NCBI GenBank assembly: GCA_025331125.1
Contig: JAOALB010000002.1
Location: 248,001-312,000 of the forward strand
Direction: 5' to 3'
Length of the DNA: 64,000 bases
From: Mycogone perniciosa
Taxonomy: Eukaryota > Ascomycota > Sordariomycetes > Hypocreales > Hypocreaceae
In this document: piece by piece, positions 36,104 through 47,292 of the stretch
Numbering within the stretch: position 1 is the first letter of the stretch
How the letters are laid out: the number at the start of each line of letters is the position of its first letter
Program-made: the position numbers and the translations under genes
The notes under the pieces: generated by a model
Database searches by the model: none
What the model was told of the DNA's origin: nothing
Seen by the model: the letters and a program-made list of their open reading frames with translations, nothing else

Positions 36104-37241
36104 TCAGCTCAAGACTCCTCCTCCAGCAGTCTCCAGTGAGCCACAGCCTTCTCCCTTGAAGCCCCAAACGACGATGTAATGCCCAGCAAGCAACTTCCAT
36201 TCCTCAACTTCATCCAGGCCTTCTAGCCTGTCTACTCTCTCCTTCTCGTCGGGGTCGACCCACGTGTCCCAGATGCGATCAATGGTCATATGTCGAACCA
36301 CCTCAAACCCTGCCTTCTGAAGCCGTGTCTCCTGATCTCGATGGTCTCGGCAGTGCTCAAGACCGGGCATATGGATATTCCGTGCTGCTAAATTCGATAT
36401 CATTGTGTCGCTGAACGCGCCGCCCAGGTGTATTGGTTCGTAGATAATGATGGCGAGATTGGGTATCCGAGAAGAGAAGTACTGGATAATCCGCTCCGAC
36501 TCTTCCTGGCTGAGATAGCAGAGACAGCACTCAGACAGGACGAGTGTGGGAATATCTGTACGGAGGTTTGGTAGTGTTTCGTTTACGGTAAGGGATAGGC
36601 TGCGAATGTCTATCCCGTGGCTGTGATACTCGCCGCCATTTAACGGTCGACTGGTCCAGTTGCCAGCCTCTCCTGTAGATCGATTGCTCAAGATGCTCGC
36701 CAGGGGCGGTGCCATCTCGACAGTCTTGAGTTTTCTAGTACATGTTACGGCGAAGTCGATCTCATGATAGATGAGATCTTGGTGACCATGCTCGGCAAAT
36801 AGCTTGAATGGCCGGGTGTCTGTGCCGGCACCAAGAGAGACAATCTGTTTCTGTTCGGACCCTGAAAGAAACGAGTGAACCAGAGTGTCTATCGCCGTTG
36901 TGCGCGTATATGTTCCTGCGGGAATATTGAGCAGCGATACGAGAGGAAAGATGAGAGTGCGGTTAACCTCTGTTGATAATGGGGAACCGTCTTGCAGGTG
37001 GACCATCAATGCTGGAAACAAAGTATCGAGCATAAGGGTCATTCAAATATCCCAGATCGACGGCGCTGAATCTAGACACGGCAGCATCCGTATCGGTGCC
37101 CTGAATCGTGTAATCATCAGACTGGCCATGTCCAGCGCTTCCACCATGTTGGCCGCGTCCTCCTCGTCCTCTGCTTCGAAAGCCCCGACCGCTACCTCTG
37201 CCCCTGAGGGACAGCAGGCTGGGGATTAAGGATGCCGACAT
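36104..37241 (-). CDS. ppm1: leucine carboxyl methyltransferase 1 (PPM1)
   Basis: Predicted 361 aa from minus-strand exons 37241-36968 and 36915-36104. PPM1/LCMT1 uses S-adenosylmethionine to methylate the C-terminal leucine of the PP2A catalytic subunit, which controls PP2A holoenzyme assembly. The N-terminus is an Arg/Gly-rich tail (RGRGSGRGFRSRGRGGRG). The core begins TDTDAAVSRFSAVDLGYLND and contains PPARRFPIINRGTYTRTTAI, the SAM-binding IVSLGAGTDTRPF, YHEIDFAVTCTRK and LVLSECCLCYLSQEESERII. The C-terminal part includes FEVVRHMTIDRIWDTWVD and EEWKLLAGHYIVVWGF. The RG-rich N-terminal extension is variable in fungi; an alternative start inside it is possible. The gene's substrate, PP2A, also links it functionally to the STRIPAK component encoded at 4.2-5.7 kb. 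Confidence 0.93.
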
Positions 37242-38167
37242 GTGATGTGATGGCGATGATTCAGCAGTTCATGTTGATAATATGAGAATATTGTTTTGTT
37301 GGTGGAAGAGAATAGTACTACGGAGCACTACTATGAAGATGACTGTTGCATTAGTGCTATGTAGATATGGGGGGTGCAGTTTGCAGCAATGACGTCGCCC
37401 CGCCTCTGTGGGGGGGATTTGTGCATTCTCAAGACATTAACATGTCTTCTCACAACGAACCGAGCAGAATCGTGAATTCAAGTTGATAAATAATACGGAG
37501 TACTACGAATAATAGTATTTATCCAAAAGAGATATCCAAGTGGGCTATTTATATCTCATCAAATTTTAAATTTGGCAATAAGACGGACGCGGATATCTCG
37601 GCAATACTACGTCTTTGCACCGTACAAAGTCTTGAGAATGACTCGCCAATGAAAGATGAGGCCTCCTCTAATAATGACTTCGTGCACGTTAATAAACAGG
37701 CCGCGTTTTTCATAGCCCCTATCTATTAGTAGTACTCCATACTCGTAATATTATTCTGGCATCAACCCAAAAGGGCAGTCGCCGACACAAAGAGATACGA
37801 CTTTGTACTACTACTAGTCCATGACTCACGCATAAGACGGAGTTAATAGTGGTGCTGCCTCGTATGGATTTCGGAGTACGGAGTGCATCAATAGTGCGGC
37901 GAAATATTAGGCACGATACGACGTACTCCACTGCAGAGCCTCAAAGCCTCTATAATGCCATAGGCGCCAACTCTGCTCACTTTACTCACTCCATTGATTC
38001 AACCTCCTTCTGAGTCGGGCACATAACAAGACTCTATACATTTATTTTTCTTCGACCGGGGCTTTGAGCAGGCCTTAAGTTGCTGCTCGACCCTGTTTAT
38101 TCATTTATTCTTTCTCTCGTCACTCTTTATTTACCTGTTACTTTCCTCTCGCTTTTCATTCACCAAC
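37242..38167. other. AT-rich intergenic region, divergent promoters
   Basis: Divergent space between ppm1 and a membrane-protein gene. A TACGGAGTAC copy lies at 37494-37503, and a GGAGTACGGAGTGC variant near 37873. Short inverted AGTACT stretches occur around 37730. No gene supported. Confidence 0.6.
37494..37503. repeat. TACGGAGTAC motif copy
   Basis: Exact 10-nt copy in AT-rich intergenic DNA, followed by TACGAATAATAGTA. Confidence 0.75.
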
Positions 38168-39301
38168 ATGAACATGGCCCACCCAATGAGCTGGATCGTG
38201 TTTCACGATAAGGACCGCTATGAGATAGAGCTGTCTCCTTGGGCCTGGCCTGTCCTTGCCTTCGATGCTATCCTCATCATTCCTCTTATCTTTGCCGTAT
38301 GTTGTTCCCATTTGAATCTCATCCGTCGAGACTAACATCACACACAGATTGGCTACACCCTGAGCAGCATCTACTCCGTCTTGACCATCATCGAAGACGA
38401 TAGCCCTCCCGCCTACGATCTTGTTGCCCCCCCAGCCGATGGCTCGACTGTCAAGAACAATGACGACCCCGAAGCTCTTCCCGTCGAGAACCGCAGCCGC
38501 CCCGTTACGTCCTCTATCCGCTCTATCGATCGTGTTCTCTCCTCTACCGGCGGCTACAGAGCCAGCTTTCGCGGCATCACATGCGCTATTGCCCTCTATT
38601 ACATGACCGGAATCATCGCCAGCCTCCTCTCGAGCCGTGGTACCGGTTCTGTTGGCAAGCTTCTCGCCTCTCTTGCCGTCATCCAATTCAGCGCTGCCTG
38701 GGTCCACATCGTCATCTCGACTCCTTCGACCAAGCACTTCTGGCGCCGTCTGCCGCCTTTCCAGACTACTATCAAGGCTGCGTGGGCACCCGTCGTTCTA
38801 GCCTGGATTGCTGAGATGTTTGCCCAGATGATCACCGCCTCTTTGGCTACCGCACTCGAATTCAACATGCCCGATGTCAACCCCCGCAACATGGTTGTGG
38901 GTGACAAAGGCCTCGAGGAGCTTATCAAAGCCGAAATGCGCCTCATCCTCACCGCCGTGGGTCTCTGCGTCCTCAGCGTTTTCCTGTACATGGTCATGGT
39001 CATCCCCTCCCAGGTCGTTCTCACTCGCGTGCTGGCCTCCCTGCTCCCCGACGAGGACGAGACCATCGTCCCCTTCGACCGGACCTTTAGGGGCAAGATC
39101 GAGCCCGCTGTGGTAGGCGGTCGAGGATACGCCTCCATTGCCGATGCTTGGTCTACTTTCACCCCTGCTAGCTGGCGCCGGCTGATGGGTCTCTATGCCA
39201 AGATCACACTCCTTTCGTTGACTTCCGTCGTTTTGCTTGTCCTTGTCCTCATCCCGCAGGGGTACCTCTTGGTTAAGATCACCCCCATGGGTCCGTCGTA
39301 A
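38168..39301 (+). CDS. multi-pass membrane protein, family not recognised
   Basis: Predicted 360 aa from exons 38168-38296 and 38348-39301. I do not recognise the family with certainty. About six hydrophobic segments are visible: WPVLAFDAILIIPLIFAIGY (residues ~28-48), AIALYYMTGIIASLL, LLASLAVIQFSAAWVHIVI, APVVLAWIAEMFAQMITASL, LTAVGLCVLSVFLYMVMVIP, and a C-terminal KITLLSLTSVVLLVLVLIPQ. A ~60-residue soluble loop after the first segment is rich in acidic and polar residues (EDDSPPAYDL, which has a PPxY motif, PPAY, a possible WW-domain ligand for Rsp5-type ubiquitin ligases). The ATG at 38168 is preferred; a second Met lies two codons later. Convergent with kinA. Clean exon phase and composition make it a real gene. 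Confidence 0.82.
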
Positions 39302-39994
39302 GCGCTGAGTAGTCCGTCTCACCCCCAGGATTGGCGGTAAACATCAACTGCCTATCGCTGCAATCAGAAGGTATACACAACACACTTGTTTCATTCCCAA
39401 ATACCATGTATGTATTGGACAGCATCTATGCATTACTAGGAACAAGGAATATTCGCGGGATACTATGGGCCGGCTTGGATAGATAGGAAAGGCAAACACG
39501 TTTCAATTCAATAGTCTTGTTAAACCAGATTGAACCGAACCGTTCTCCTTCATAAAGTCTGTTGTATTTTTTTATCGTCTTAGTTCTTGATTCTTAGTCT
39601 TCCATGCGTGAGGTCTGTCATTTACAACCCGCCATACAATTCCACCAAGGGATTCGTCGTCTCCTTCCCACGATCAAGGTCTCTGTATTTGCCCTTCGTT
39701 CCTGTCTTTGTCCATCATCCCATTGTGCAGGGTTCATTCCACTATCAAGTCATAAAATCCAATCATCGTTGACAACCCTTGACTCGCTAGGCATCTCGGA
39801 GGAGAAGGTGTAACCGGCGAGACGAGAGGTATAAAAGACAAAGGAAAAAAGAAAACGTAGAAAAAAGAACCAACACAGCAACGTCGATAGGGGCATGTGA
39901 GGGAAGAGGGAGAGGGGGGGTATGATAGAATAGTCTAACCGATGTCTACTCACAACGCCGCCCGATAAAAAAAGCAAAAGTGTACAGATGGTGT
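39302..39994. other. intergenic, convergent 3' ends
   Basis: Contains the 3' UTRs of the membrane-protein gene and kinA. No coding pattern. Confidence 0.6.
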
Positions 39995-42907
39995 CTACGA
40001 CTTATTGAAGAACCAGCTGCTGCGCTTGTTGCTGTTTCCCTCGTTCTGCTGAAGTGTCTGGATCGTGGGGACTGTGGGAGTGTCACCACCGCCGCCTCGG
40101 AGAGGCTTCGCAATGCGGCTACCAGCATTGGCAAAGCTGAAGTTGCCAGTGGCGCCGCCGAGCCCGCGGGTGCTTCCAGCCTTGGCTGCCTCTAGACGCT
40201 CCTTGACGGAAGCAAGTTGCACCTCGAACCTAAGAGAGTTTGTAGTGTTAGCATAATCCACCGGATTGATTGGGTGATCAGAATGTCTAAAGGGATACAT
40301 ACTTGTGGTTCGCCGTCGCCATCTTCTCCTGGCTGTCCTGCAGCAGGCTTTCCAGGCTCTGGATCCGCTCGTTTCTCGCAATGAGCTTGCGCTCAGCGAT
40401 GGCAACTTCCTTCTTCAAGGCAGAGTTCTGTTCAACCAGCTGGCGCTGCACCTGGGTGAGCTGTTCCAGGTTCCTCTCGAGGAAGGCCATCTTCTTCTGC
40501 TGGGCACGGTTGTTGGATGATCGCAGCACGTTGTTGTACTGCTCACGGGTCTCATCCAGCGAGATCTCCAGCTCCACAACGCGCTCGCAGCGGTTCTGCA
40601 GGTCTCGCATGAGGCTCTTCTTCATGACGTCGAATTCAGCAATCTGTTGCTGGACAGTCTTGCCATTGGCCATGGGGCCAGCGCCTCCTGACTTTACACG
40701 CTGTTGTAGATCATCAATCAGGGTCTTCATTCTTGCGTTCTCGGTAGCTTTGTGAGCAAGATCGGCCTTGAGCTCATCAACAAGTTGTGTCTCGGACTTT
40801 TGACGGTTGGCATAAGCTGCCTCTAGTCGTGCCTTGACTTCCTCGACGTCACCCTCTCCAAGATTACGTGCCAGGACATCTTCGTATTCTTGCTGGAGTG
40901 CCTCCAGTCTTGCTTCAAGCTCCTGTCTCCGGCGAGCGTCCAGGTCATTGGATGAGCCGCTGTACATGGAAAGCTCTGCTTGTCTGACGATGCCTTGCGT
41001 CTCGACCATCTTTGCCCGAAGTGCCTTAAACTCATCCGGAGCAATGTGATCACCGATTGTACTCTGCTCGTACAAGGCGTCAATATGCTTGATGGTGTCC
41101 GCAATGGACCGTTCGTTGTCACTGAAAACATCACCGCCAAGTTCGAAGCCGGCCATCATCTTCGCCATCTTCTCAGCCTTCTTCTTCTCCTTCTCGTCAA
41201 AGGCTGCGCCCGTCTCCTTGGCGCTCATCTTTACGTCGAGGAGCTGCTGCTTCACGTCGTCCAGTTCGGTGGTAAGTTCCGAGTTGGCCTCCTTGAGCGC
41301 GTCCATCGTGATCTGAGCCTCCTTACTCTCAAACGTCAACCGTTCTAATTGCATCTTGAATTCGTTGACTTCTGTCGTGAGCTTCTCATTTTCCTTGCCC
41401 ATCTTGCTGTCATGCTCCTTCAGATAGGCGAGTTCCTCCTTGGTCTCCCGAAGTTGTTTTTCGGCCGTCGCCGCCTGCGTTTCCTTCTCTGCGAGCTGGT
41501 CCTGCAGCTCATTTTCTCGCCGTAGGAACTCTTCACGCTCATCCTTCTCTAGTGTTATGCTCGGGGTTCCAGCGCGCTCAGAGGCCACGGGGGTCTCTGA
41601 GCGGCTATCTGCCTGAAATCGTGAGGGTGTGGATGGCCGTTGTGTCCTGGGATCGGCCTTGGCCCCTGGAACAACCTCGGCGATTGGCGGTACCCATCTG
41701 TCCTTCGGGACTGAGTCTCCCGCACGCCAGAGCTGAATTTCACCTTCCAGGTTGGCAATGTAGTTCTCGAAGTTGGTAACTTGACCTTGTGCCTTCTTAA
41801 GCAGCGACTTGAGCTCGGCAGGACTGAGCTCGGCATTGACCTTGGCCTTGTTCTTGATAGACTTGGCTCGCGTGCCGAATCGCAGAGTGCTCAAGGTTTC
41901 TGAATCGTTGTAGCTGCTTGGGGAACAATTGATGATGAGCGTGGTCCGGCTGTTGCCACCAAGAGATTCTTGCAGGATACGGGTCAACTTGGAGTCTCGG
42001 TAGGGAACGTGCGAAGATTTGCCGTCTGTCAAGGCGTTGATGACCATGCCCAGGGCACTCAAGCTCTTGTTGATTTTCTTGGCTTCCTCAAGCGTCTGGC
42101 CGCTGGCGCCAGTCTTCCCCACCTTTTCGCTGCCAGCCAAATCCACCAGGAACAGCTGACCGCTCTTCGCCGATCCCGTCTCAACGTTCTTCTGCGTAAT
42201 GGTGACCACAAAGATGGAATGCGATCGCGACGATTCTTGGTTCATGTTTGTGGCGGCCACTGCACGGGCGTTTCCTCCCCTCCTCATGACCTCGTACACC
42301 TCCTGGACGCTGGAGACGTAGATCTCCAACAGCCCCTTGACGTAGACACCGCGGTTCTTTTCTTCGTGAATGGGGAGATTGTCGTTCTGGGGAGCCAGCA
42401 GATCGCGAATCCTCTCCATGTAAATCTCCATGTAGCTGACACGGACGGTGTACTCGATTGTGCTTGGACTCGACAGAATGCTGGCAAAGATCTGCTCGAC
42501 AATGCGCGGAATCACACCCCGTCCCTCGGCGTCGTCAATATTGGTTCCCATCATGGTATACGATTTACCAGCGCCGGTCTGGCCGTATGCGAATACAGTG
42601 CCGTTGTAGCCATTGAGAATGTCGTCGACGGTCGGGCGGATGGAGTAGTCAAAGATGTCCTGCTGCTTACACCCCATATCAAAGATCCGGTCAAAGGTAA
42701 AGGAACCCTGTGCCTCTTTGGACTGCGAAAGCCGTTAGCCGGGTACGTGCATCATGGCCGTCAACGGCCGCGGGAGGCAGATGCATGTACATCGAGAGAG
42801 CAAGTGTCGTCAGAGGCAAACGTCACAATCGGCTTGCCGCCTGATTCGAGTTCCACCCGGTTCTGCGGCCGGAACCGGGCCACGACCTTGATACTGTTGG
42901 CAGACAT
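39995..42907 (-). CDS. kinA: conventional kinesin heavy chain (kinesin-1)
   Basis: Predicted 923 aa from minus-strand exons 42907-42791, 42722-40303 and 40229-39995; fungal kinesin-1 is about this length. It is a plus-end-directed microtubule motor; in hyphae kinesin-1 moves dynein, vesicles and organelles toward the tip. The N-terminal motor domain (residues 1-~340) has IKVVARFRPQN, P-loop AYGQTGAGKS (near residue 86), NMNQESSRSH (switch I), VDLAGSEKVGKTGASGQTLE (switch II) and HVPYRDSKLTRILQESLGGN, then a neck region (AKVNAELSPAELKSLL). Coiled-coil stalks follow, with heptad-rich Glu/Lys/Leu runs. The tail ends in a Gly-rich, Ser-rich segment (GGGGDTPTVPTIQTLQ) with a basic KRSSWFFNKS terminus. 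The last intron breaks NHKFEVQLASVKERLEAAKA. Long plus-strand frames over this gene are antisense shadows. Confidence 0.96.
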
Positions 42908-44130
42908 GATGGCGCTCGGGGTGTCAAACAGGCACTGTTGTCATGAGGGTCGAAGTTGTCGAAGCCGCACAAAGGCGACGAGGAGCTGGTGGGCACCCAA
43001 ATAGTGCTGTTAGCAGCCCCCCCAAGGGTCGGAGTCGGAGGAGTCGGACGGCTGGGCGAGCGAAGGAGGAAATACGAGAGCAACCAAAGACGGCGCAAGC
43101 ACACGGTTTCTGCTAGTTGAAAGGAAGCAAACAAAACTCGGGCCCAGCAGCGCAGAGGAACAGCGGTCTGGCAGGATTGGTTTTGGCGGACAGCCCCGAG
43201 GTTGTGTTTTGGAATTGGCGAACGCGCTAAGGGGCCTCCGCGTGGTGGTGAAGGCCAGACACTGCACTGACTGACTGACTGACTGCTATGGAGGGGAAGA
43301 AAAGAGGGCGTTACCACTGTTGTGGCCCCGACGTTTCAGCCGGGGGCAGTGAGTCTCTCCGCCTAAAAACGGGCACGAAAACACCGCGTCAGCGGTATGC
43401 TTGTCTGGTAGCGCCGTCTTTCCAGGCGCCTCGGGGCGTCTGCAAGCGAGGGACTGCAAAAGATATACATTGCATCAGACAGTTCATATCTGACAGATTG
43501 TTGGGGGCTTTTACGGTTATATTGTACTATTAGTTGTAACAAACACTCGTTGGATAGCAGCCATTTGTCGTAATGACAGCAATCTGTTGCGATAAGGCCA
43601 ATCGGCGTTACTAGCTACAGTACTCGCTTGGCCTCGTCGGTATGTGGTAATTAAATGCTATGGAGCATGTAATAATAGTAATAAGTCTGCAAAACATCCA
43701 AAGGTCTGCCCATACAAAACATCCATACCACATCACCGAATAATTCCGACTCAGTTGCCTCCATAGTTTTCCGTCACATGCCAACACCACGACATTCACG
43801 CAACATGCACGCAACCCTCCTCTGAACACTGCAAGGTTGCCCATCTATCTATACTTATACAGTGCAGAATTTGAGGCGAGCAGAGTACCCCAGGTATGTA
43901 GTAGTAACGAATGAATGAACGCTGTTGTCCACCAAGACTACCGAAGAGTGCGTGAAATATCATATGCGAATTCTCCCTTGGTATAACCAGTCCAACACCA
44001 GAACGCCTGCAATGTATGTCTCTCAGAACCGGCGCTTAGAGCGCAACCCCACGGTATGCAGGACGGTCATCTGTCGTGCTTAGTCTCCAGGCACGGCCAC
44101 TTCATTTGCCGCTACCGCCCCTCAAGGCCT
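42908..44130. other. intergenic between rad6 and kinA
   Basis: Holds the kinA promoter/leader and the rad6 3' UTR. A (GACT)n microsatellite lies at 43265-43284. No gene supported. Confidence 0.6.
43265..43284 (+). repeat. (GACT)n microsatellite
   Basis: Five tandem tetranucleotide units about 360 nt upstream of the kinA ATG. Confidence 0.85.
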
Positions 44131-44761
44131 TTAATCCTCCCAACTCTTCTCAACGGTTTCCCTCACACGCTTGGTGTATTCCTTCCGGTTGTCTTTGTAC
44201 AAATTCGACGCTTCCACGTTCGCCGGAGAGCCGGTGTTTGGGTCATTGAGTAAACTACATTATATCAATCGTTAGCCGAGAAGATAAGCAGCGTGCATTG
44301 GCATTCGCACCTCTGGATACTGGTCAAGACAGCAGCGACATCGTACGTGGGGCTCCATCGATTCTGCAAAATATCCAGACAAAGTTCCCCTGTGGCGTAT
44401 ACGTTTGGGTGGAACATCTGGCTGATGAACTTTACCTGGGGCGGCTTGTTGGGATACTGCTCCTCAAACTGCATAACCAGTCGAAAGGTTCCATCTTCAA
44501 AGGGTGTGTCGGCAGGTCCAATGATAACGGCATTCCTAGCGGAGATACGGTGAGCATACGGCCAGAGAACTGGGTCCCATCAAGGTGAGGGGCAACGAAC
44601 CATGTCATGACATTGTCGGGGATGGGAGACGCGGAAACACCAGCAGGAGGGTCTGTTTGCATGCGCTATCGATTTGTCAGACACCAGGCTGGATAGGAAG
44701 TCGGACAGGAAGAACAAACTTTGAAGTCACGCATCAAGCGACGTCGGGCGGCCGTAGACAT
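44131..44761 (-). CDS. rad6: E2 ubiquitin-conjugating enzyme RAD6/UBC2
   Basis: Predicted 151 aa from four minus-strand exons (44761-44720, 44665-44601, 44535-44311, 44254-44131), exactly 152 codons. Rad6 monoubiquitinates PCNA (post-replication repair, with Rad18) and histone H2B (with Bre1), and acts in the N-degron pathway with Ubr1. The UBC fold covers the whole protein: MSTAARRRLMRDFKRMQTDP, IPDNVMTWNAVIIGPADTPF, EEQYPNKPPQVKFISQMFHP, catalytic Cys in YATGELCLDILQNRW near residue 88, and SPTYDVAAVLTSIQSLLNDP. The protein ends EYTKRVRETVEKSWED, without the polyacidic tail of yeast Rad6, as in other filamentous fungi. The Aspergillus name is uvsJ. Divergent from the thiolase gene. Confidence 0.97.
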
Positions 44762-45489
44762 TTGTAATCGAGGGGGGGTTGGCCGGGATTCAAAGAGGCA
44801 AGTTGATGCTGATCGTTAAGATTTCGACGGTTTGGTTGATCGATTCGGGAGCGAATTCAACGGGCGATCTTTGAGGGTTTTGAAGGGAAACGGAGGACGT
44901 GTCAGTGGATGTGCATGTATGCATGAGATGAAGAAACCAAGATCGGAGACTGCTCACGAGTCACCACCATGAATGGATGATTGGCTGATGTGCCAATCAT
45001 AGACGTCTGAGGTCATCAGCCAATGAGGGGTAGGTGTTGAGTGCTTAGTCATAATCATGTGACATCGTATCAGTTCGGTGATTGATCCTCGGTAACAATA
45101 TCCGGAGGTACGGAGCACTGCTAGTCAGTGAATACCACCACGAGATAATTGGAAAAGGAAGTGAACAAAGTTGGTGAAATACAATATACATGCGATTATA
45201 AAGGTGTAGTATTAAGAAGATCTCAGTGCAAGGATCCCATTGCATTCAGTATTAAATATGCAATGACAGAGACAATGCAACAGCGGCTTAATTAGTATCT
45301 GCCGCCGCACTTCCCGGATATACCCTCCCCGCTCTAAGCCGAAGCGTACCGAGACGGAAGCTCCTCTCCGTCAACCCTCCCGCTCGCTGCTATTATAATC
45401 ATCTTGTCTTATCCTTTCATCTGTTTTGTAAATCTTAATCGAACACTTCTTCGCCTCCTTTTGATACCCTCAACGTTATATTCTCCGTA
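44762..45489. promoter_or_regulatory. divergent promoter region rad6 / erg10-type thiolase
   Basis: 728 bp between divergent starts. A motif variant TACGGAGCAC lies near 45109. A pyrimidine-rich leader precedes the thiolase ATG. No gene supported. Confidence 0.5.
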
Positions 45490-46849
45490 ATGTCCGCAGC
45501 ACAGCTCAGATCATCCAGGCTCTCTGGCCAGCTCGCCAGACATGTGAAATCGGCTCGCCACTTCTCAACTGGAGCTGTGCTTCGGAAGGAGATTCAAGAT
45601 GCCTACATCTTGAGCGCTGCGCGGACACCGACTGCAAAGGCAAGCTTTTTTCTCATTAATGCCATCATGACTATTTTCCAATAAGACATGAGCTTACAGT
45701 CCGTAGTTCAATGGCTCCTTTCTCTCAGTGCCTGCTCCCAAGCTTGGCGCAACTGCCATCAAGGCTGCTCTTGAGAAGTCCAAGGTCCCCGTTGAGAAGA
45801 TTTCTGATGTTTATATGGGCAATGTAATCGCAGGCTCCATTGGCCAGGCGCCAGCTCGTCAAGCGTCTATCTTTGCTGGCCTTCCTTCGTCGGTAGAGGC
45901 TATCACCATCAACAAGGTCTGCTCCTCTGGCCTTAAAGCCGTTATCTTCGCGGCTCAAAACATCCAGCTGGGGCTTGCAGAGGCACAGATTGCTGGTGGT
46001 ATGGAGAACATGTCTCGAGTTCCTTACTACCTACCTCGCGCTAGCAGCTTGCCTGCCTTTGGCCACGCCAAGCTGGAGGATGGCTTGATCAAGGATGGTT
46101 TGACCGATGTGTATGACCAGTTCCACATGGGCAACTGTGCAGAGAACACAGCCAAGGTACACGGCATTACACGAGAGGCGCAAGACGAATATGCAATCCT
46201 ATCCTACACGAACGCCCAAAAGGCCTGGGCTGAGAAGGCCTTTGCTGACGAGATTACCCCGGTGACTGTCTCGTCCAAGAAGGGTGATATTATTATCGAC
46301 ACTGATGAAGGTTACTTGGACATCAAACTCGAGAAGGTGCCTACTCTAAAGCCTGCATTTGTTCGTGACGGAACCGGCACTGTCACAGCAGCCAACTCAT
46401 CGACGTTGAACGACGGAGCTAGTGCCTTGGTCCTGGGAAGCAAGGCTATCGCGCAGCAATATGGGTCTGGCTCCCGAGTCCTAGCCAAGATCATCTCTCA
46501 TGCTGACGCCGCCATGGACCCCATTGACTTCCCCGTCGCCCCTTCCAAGGCAGTTACAATTGCGCTGGAACGCGCCGGCATCACCAAGGACCAGGTTGCT
46601 GTGTGGGAGTTCAACGAAGCCTTTGCCGCTGTCATTCTGGCGAACCAGAAGATCCTTGGCCTTGAGGGCGCCAAGGTGAACCCTCTCGGCGGTGCCATCT
46701 CACTAGGACACGCGCTGGGCAGCTCTGGATCACGAATTCTGACGACGCTGCTGCACCAGTTGAAGCCCGGTGAGTATGGTGTCGCCGCCATCTGCAACGG
46801 AGGCGGAGCGGCGACTGCGCTGGTTGTGCAGAGGGTCGAGTCTGTGTAA
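45490..46849 (+). CDS. erg10: acetyl-CoA C-acetyltransferase (acetoacetyl-CoA thiolase), likely mitochondrial
   Basis: Predicted 430-aa thiolase that condenses two acetyl-CoA to acetoacetyl-CoA (or cleaves the reverse), feeding ergosterol or ketone/isoleucine metabolism. Exons are 45490-45639 and 45707-46849. The intron starts with GC (AAG|GCAAGC, 45640) and ends CCGTAG; the join gives ARTPTAK-FNGSFLSVPAPKL, as expected for the family. The first ~35 residues (MSAAQLRSSRLSGQLARHVK, then SARHFSTGAVLRK) are Arg/Ser-rich with no acidic residues and look like a mitochondrial presequence, unlike cytosolic Erg10. Active-site parts are NKVCSSGLKA (nucleophilic Cys), NEAFAAV, GGAISLGHALGSSGSR (His) and CNGGGAATA (second Cys). 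Divergent from rad6. Confidence 0.95.
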
Positions 46850-47292
46850 AGATGAATGATGTAGATTCGGATATAAGATCATATCAGCAATGTGTTTGAT
46901 GAAAATTTAAGTATATAATTGAATGGGCAATTGTTGATGGAACTCGGTTCCAACTTTCATCATCAGCTTTCAATGAAAAAGGGGTCGAGTGTGGCTACAA
47001 GCCAAAGACACAAACCCACGCATTGCTGCTGTCAATTACTAAAAATTCAACTCGGATATGAAGACAAAATGAACGAATGAATGATCCTTAAACCTTGTCA
47101 ATTAAGAAGAAAAATCTGAACGACCTCATTGTGTTTGTATTGTCAGTGACACAATGCTAGGTAGGGATGCGCCACAATCCCTGTGGAAGCGTGACGCCAC
47201 AACGTGCCTGAAAATATGGGCGACCTCACCTCAATCCAGCCTCACCGAAGCTCCAACAGGGAGCCTTCAACATCACCATTTGTACCTTCACC
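46850..47292. other. intergenic between the thiolase and csn12
   Basis: Thiolase 3' UTR and csn12 promoter. Nothing else seen. Confidence 0.6.

Noticed and set aside
41970..43004. 344-aa plus-strand open frame
   Set aside because: It lies antisense to the kinA motor and has no motif; it is a codon-bias shadow.
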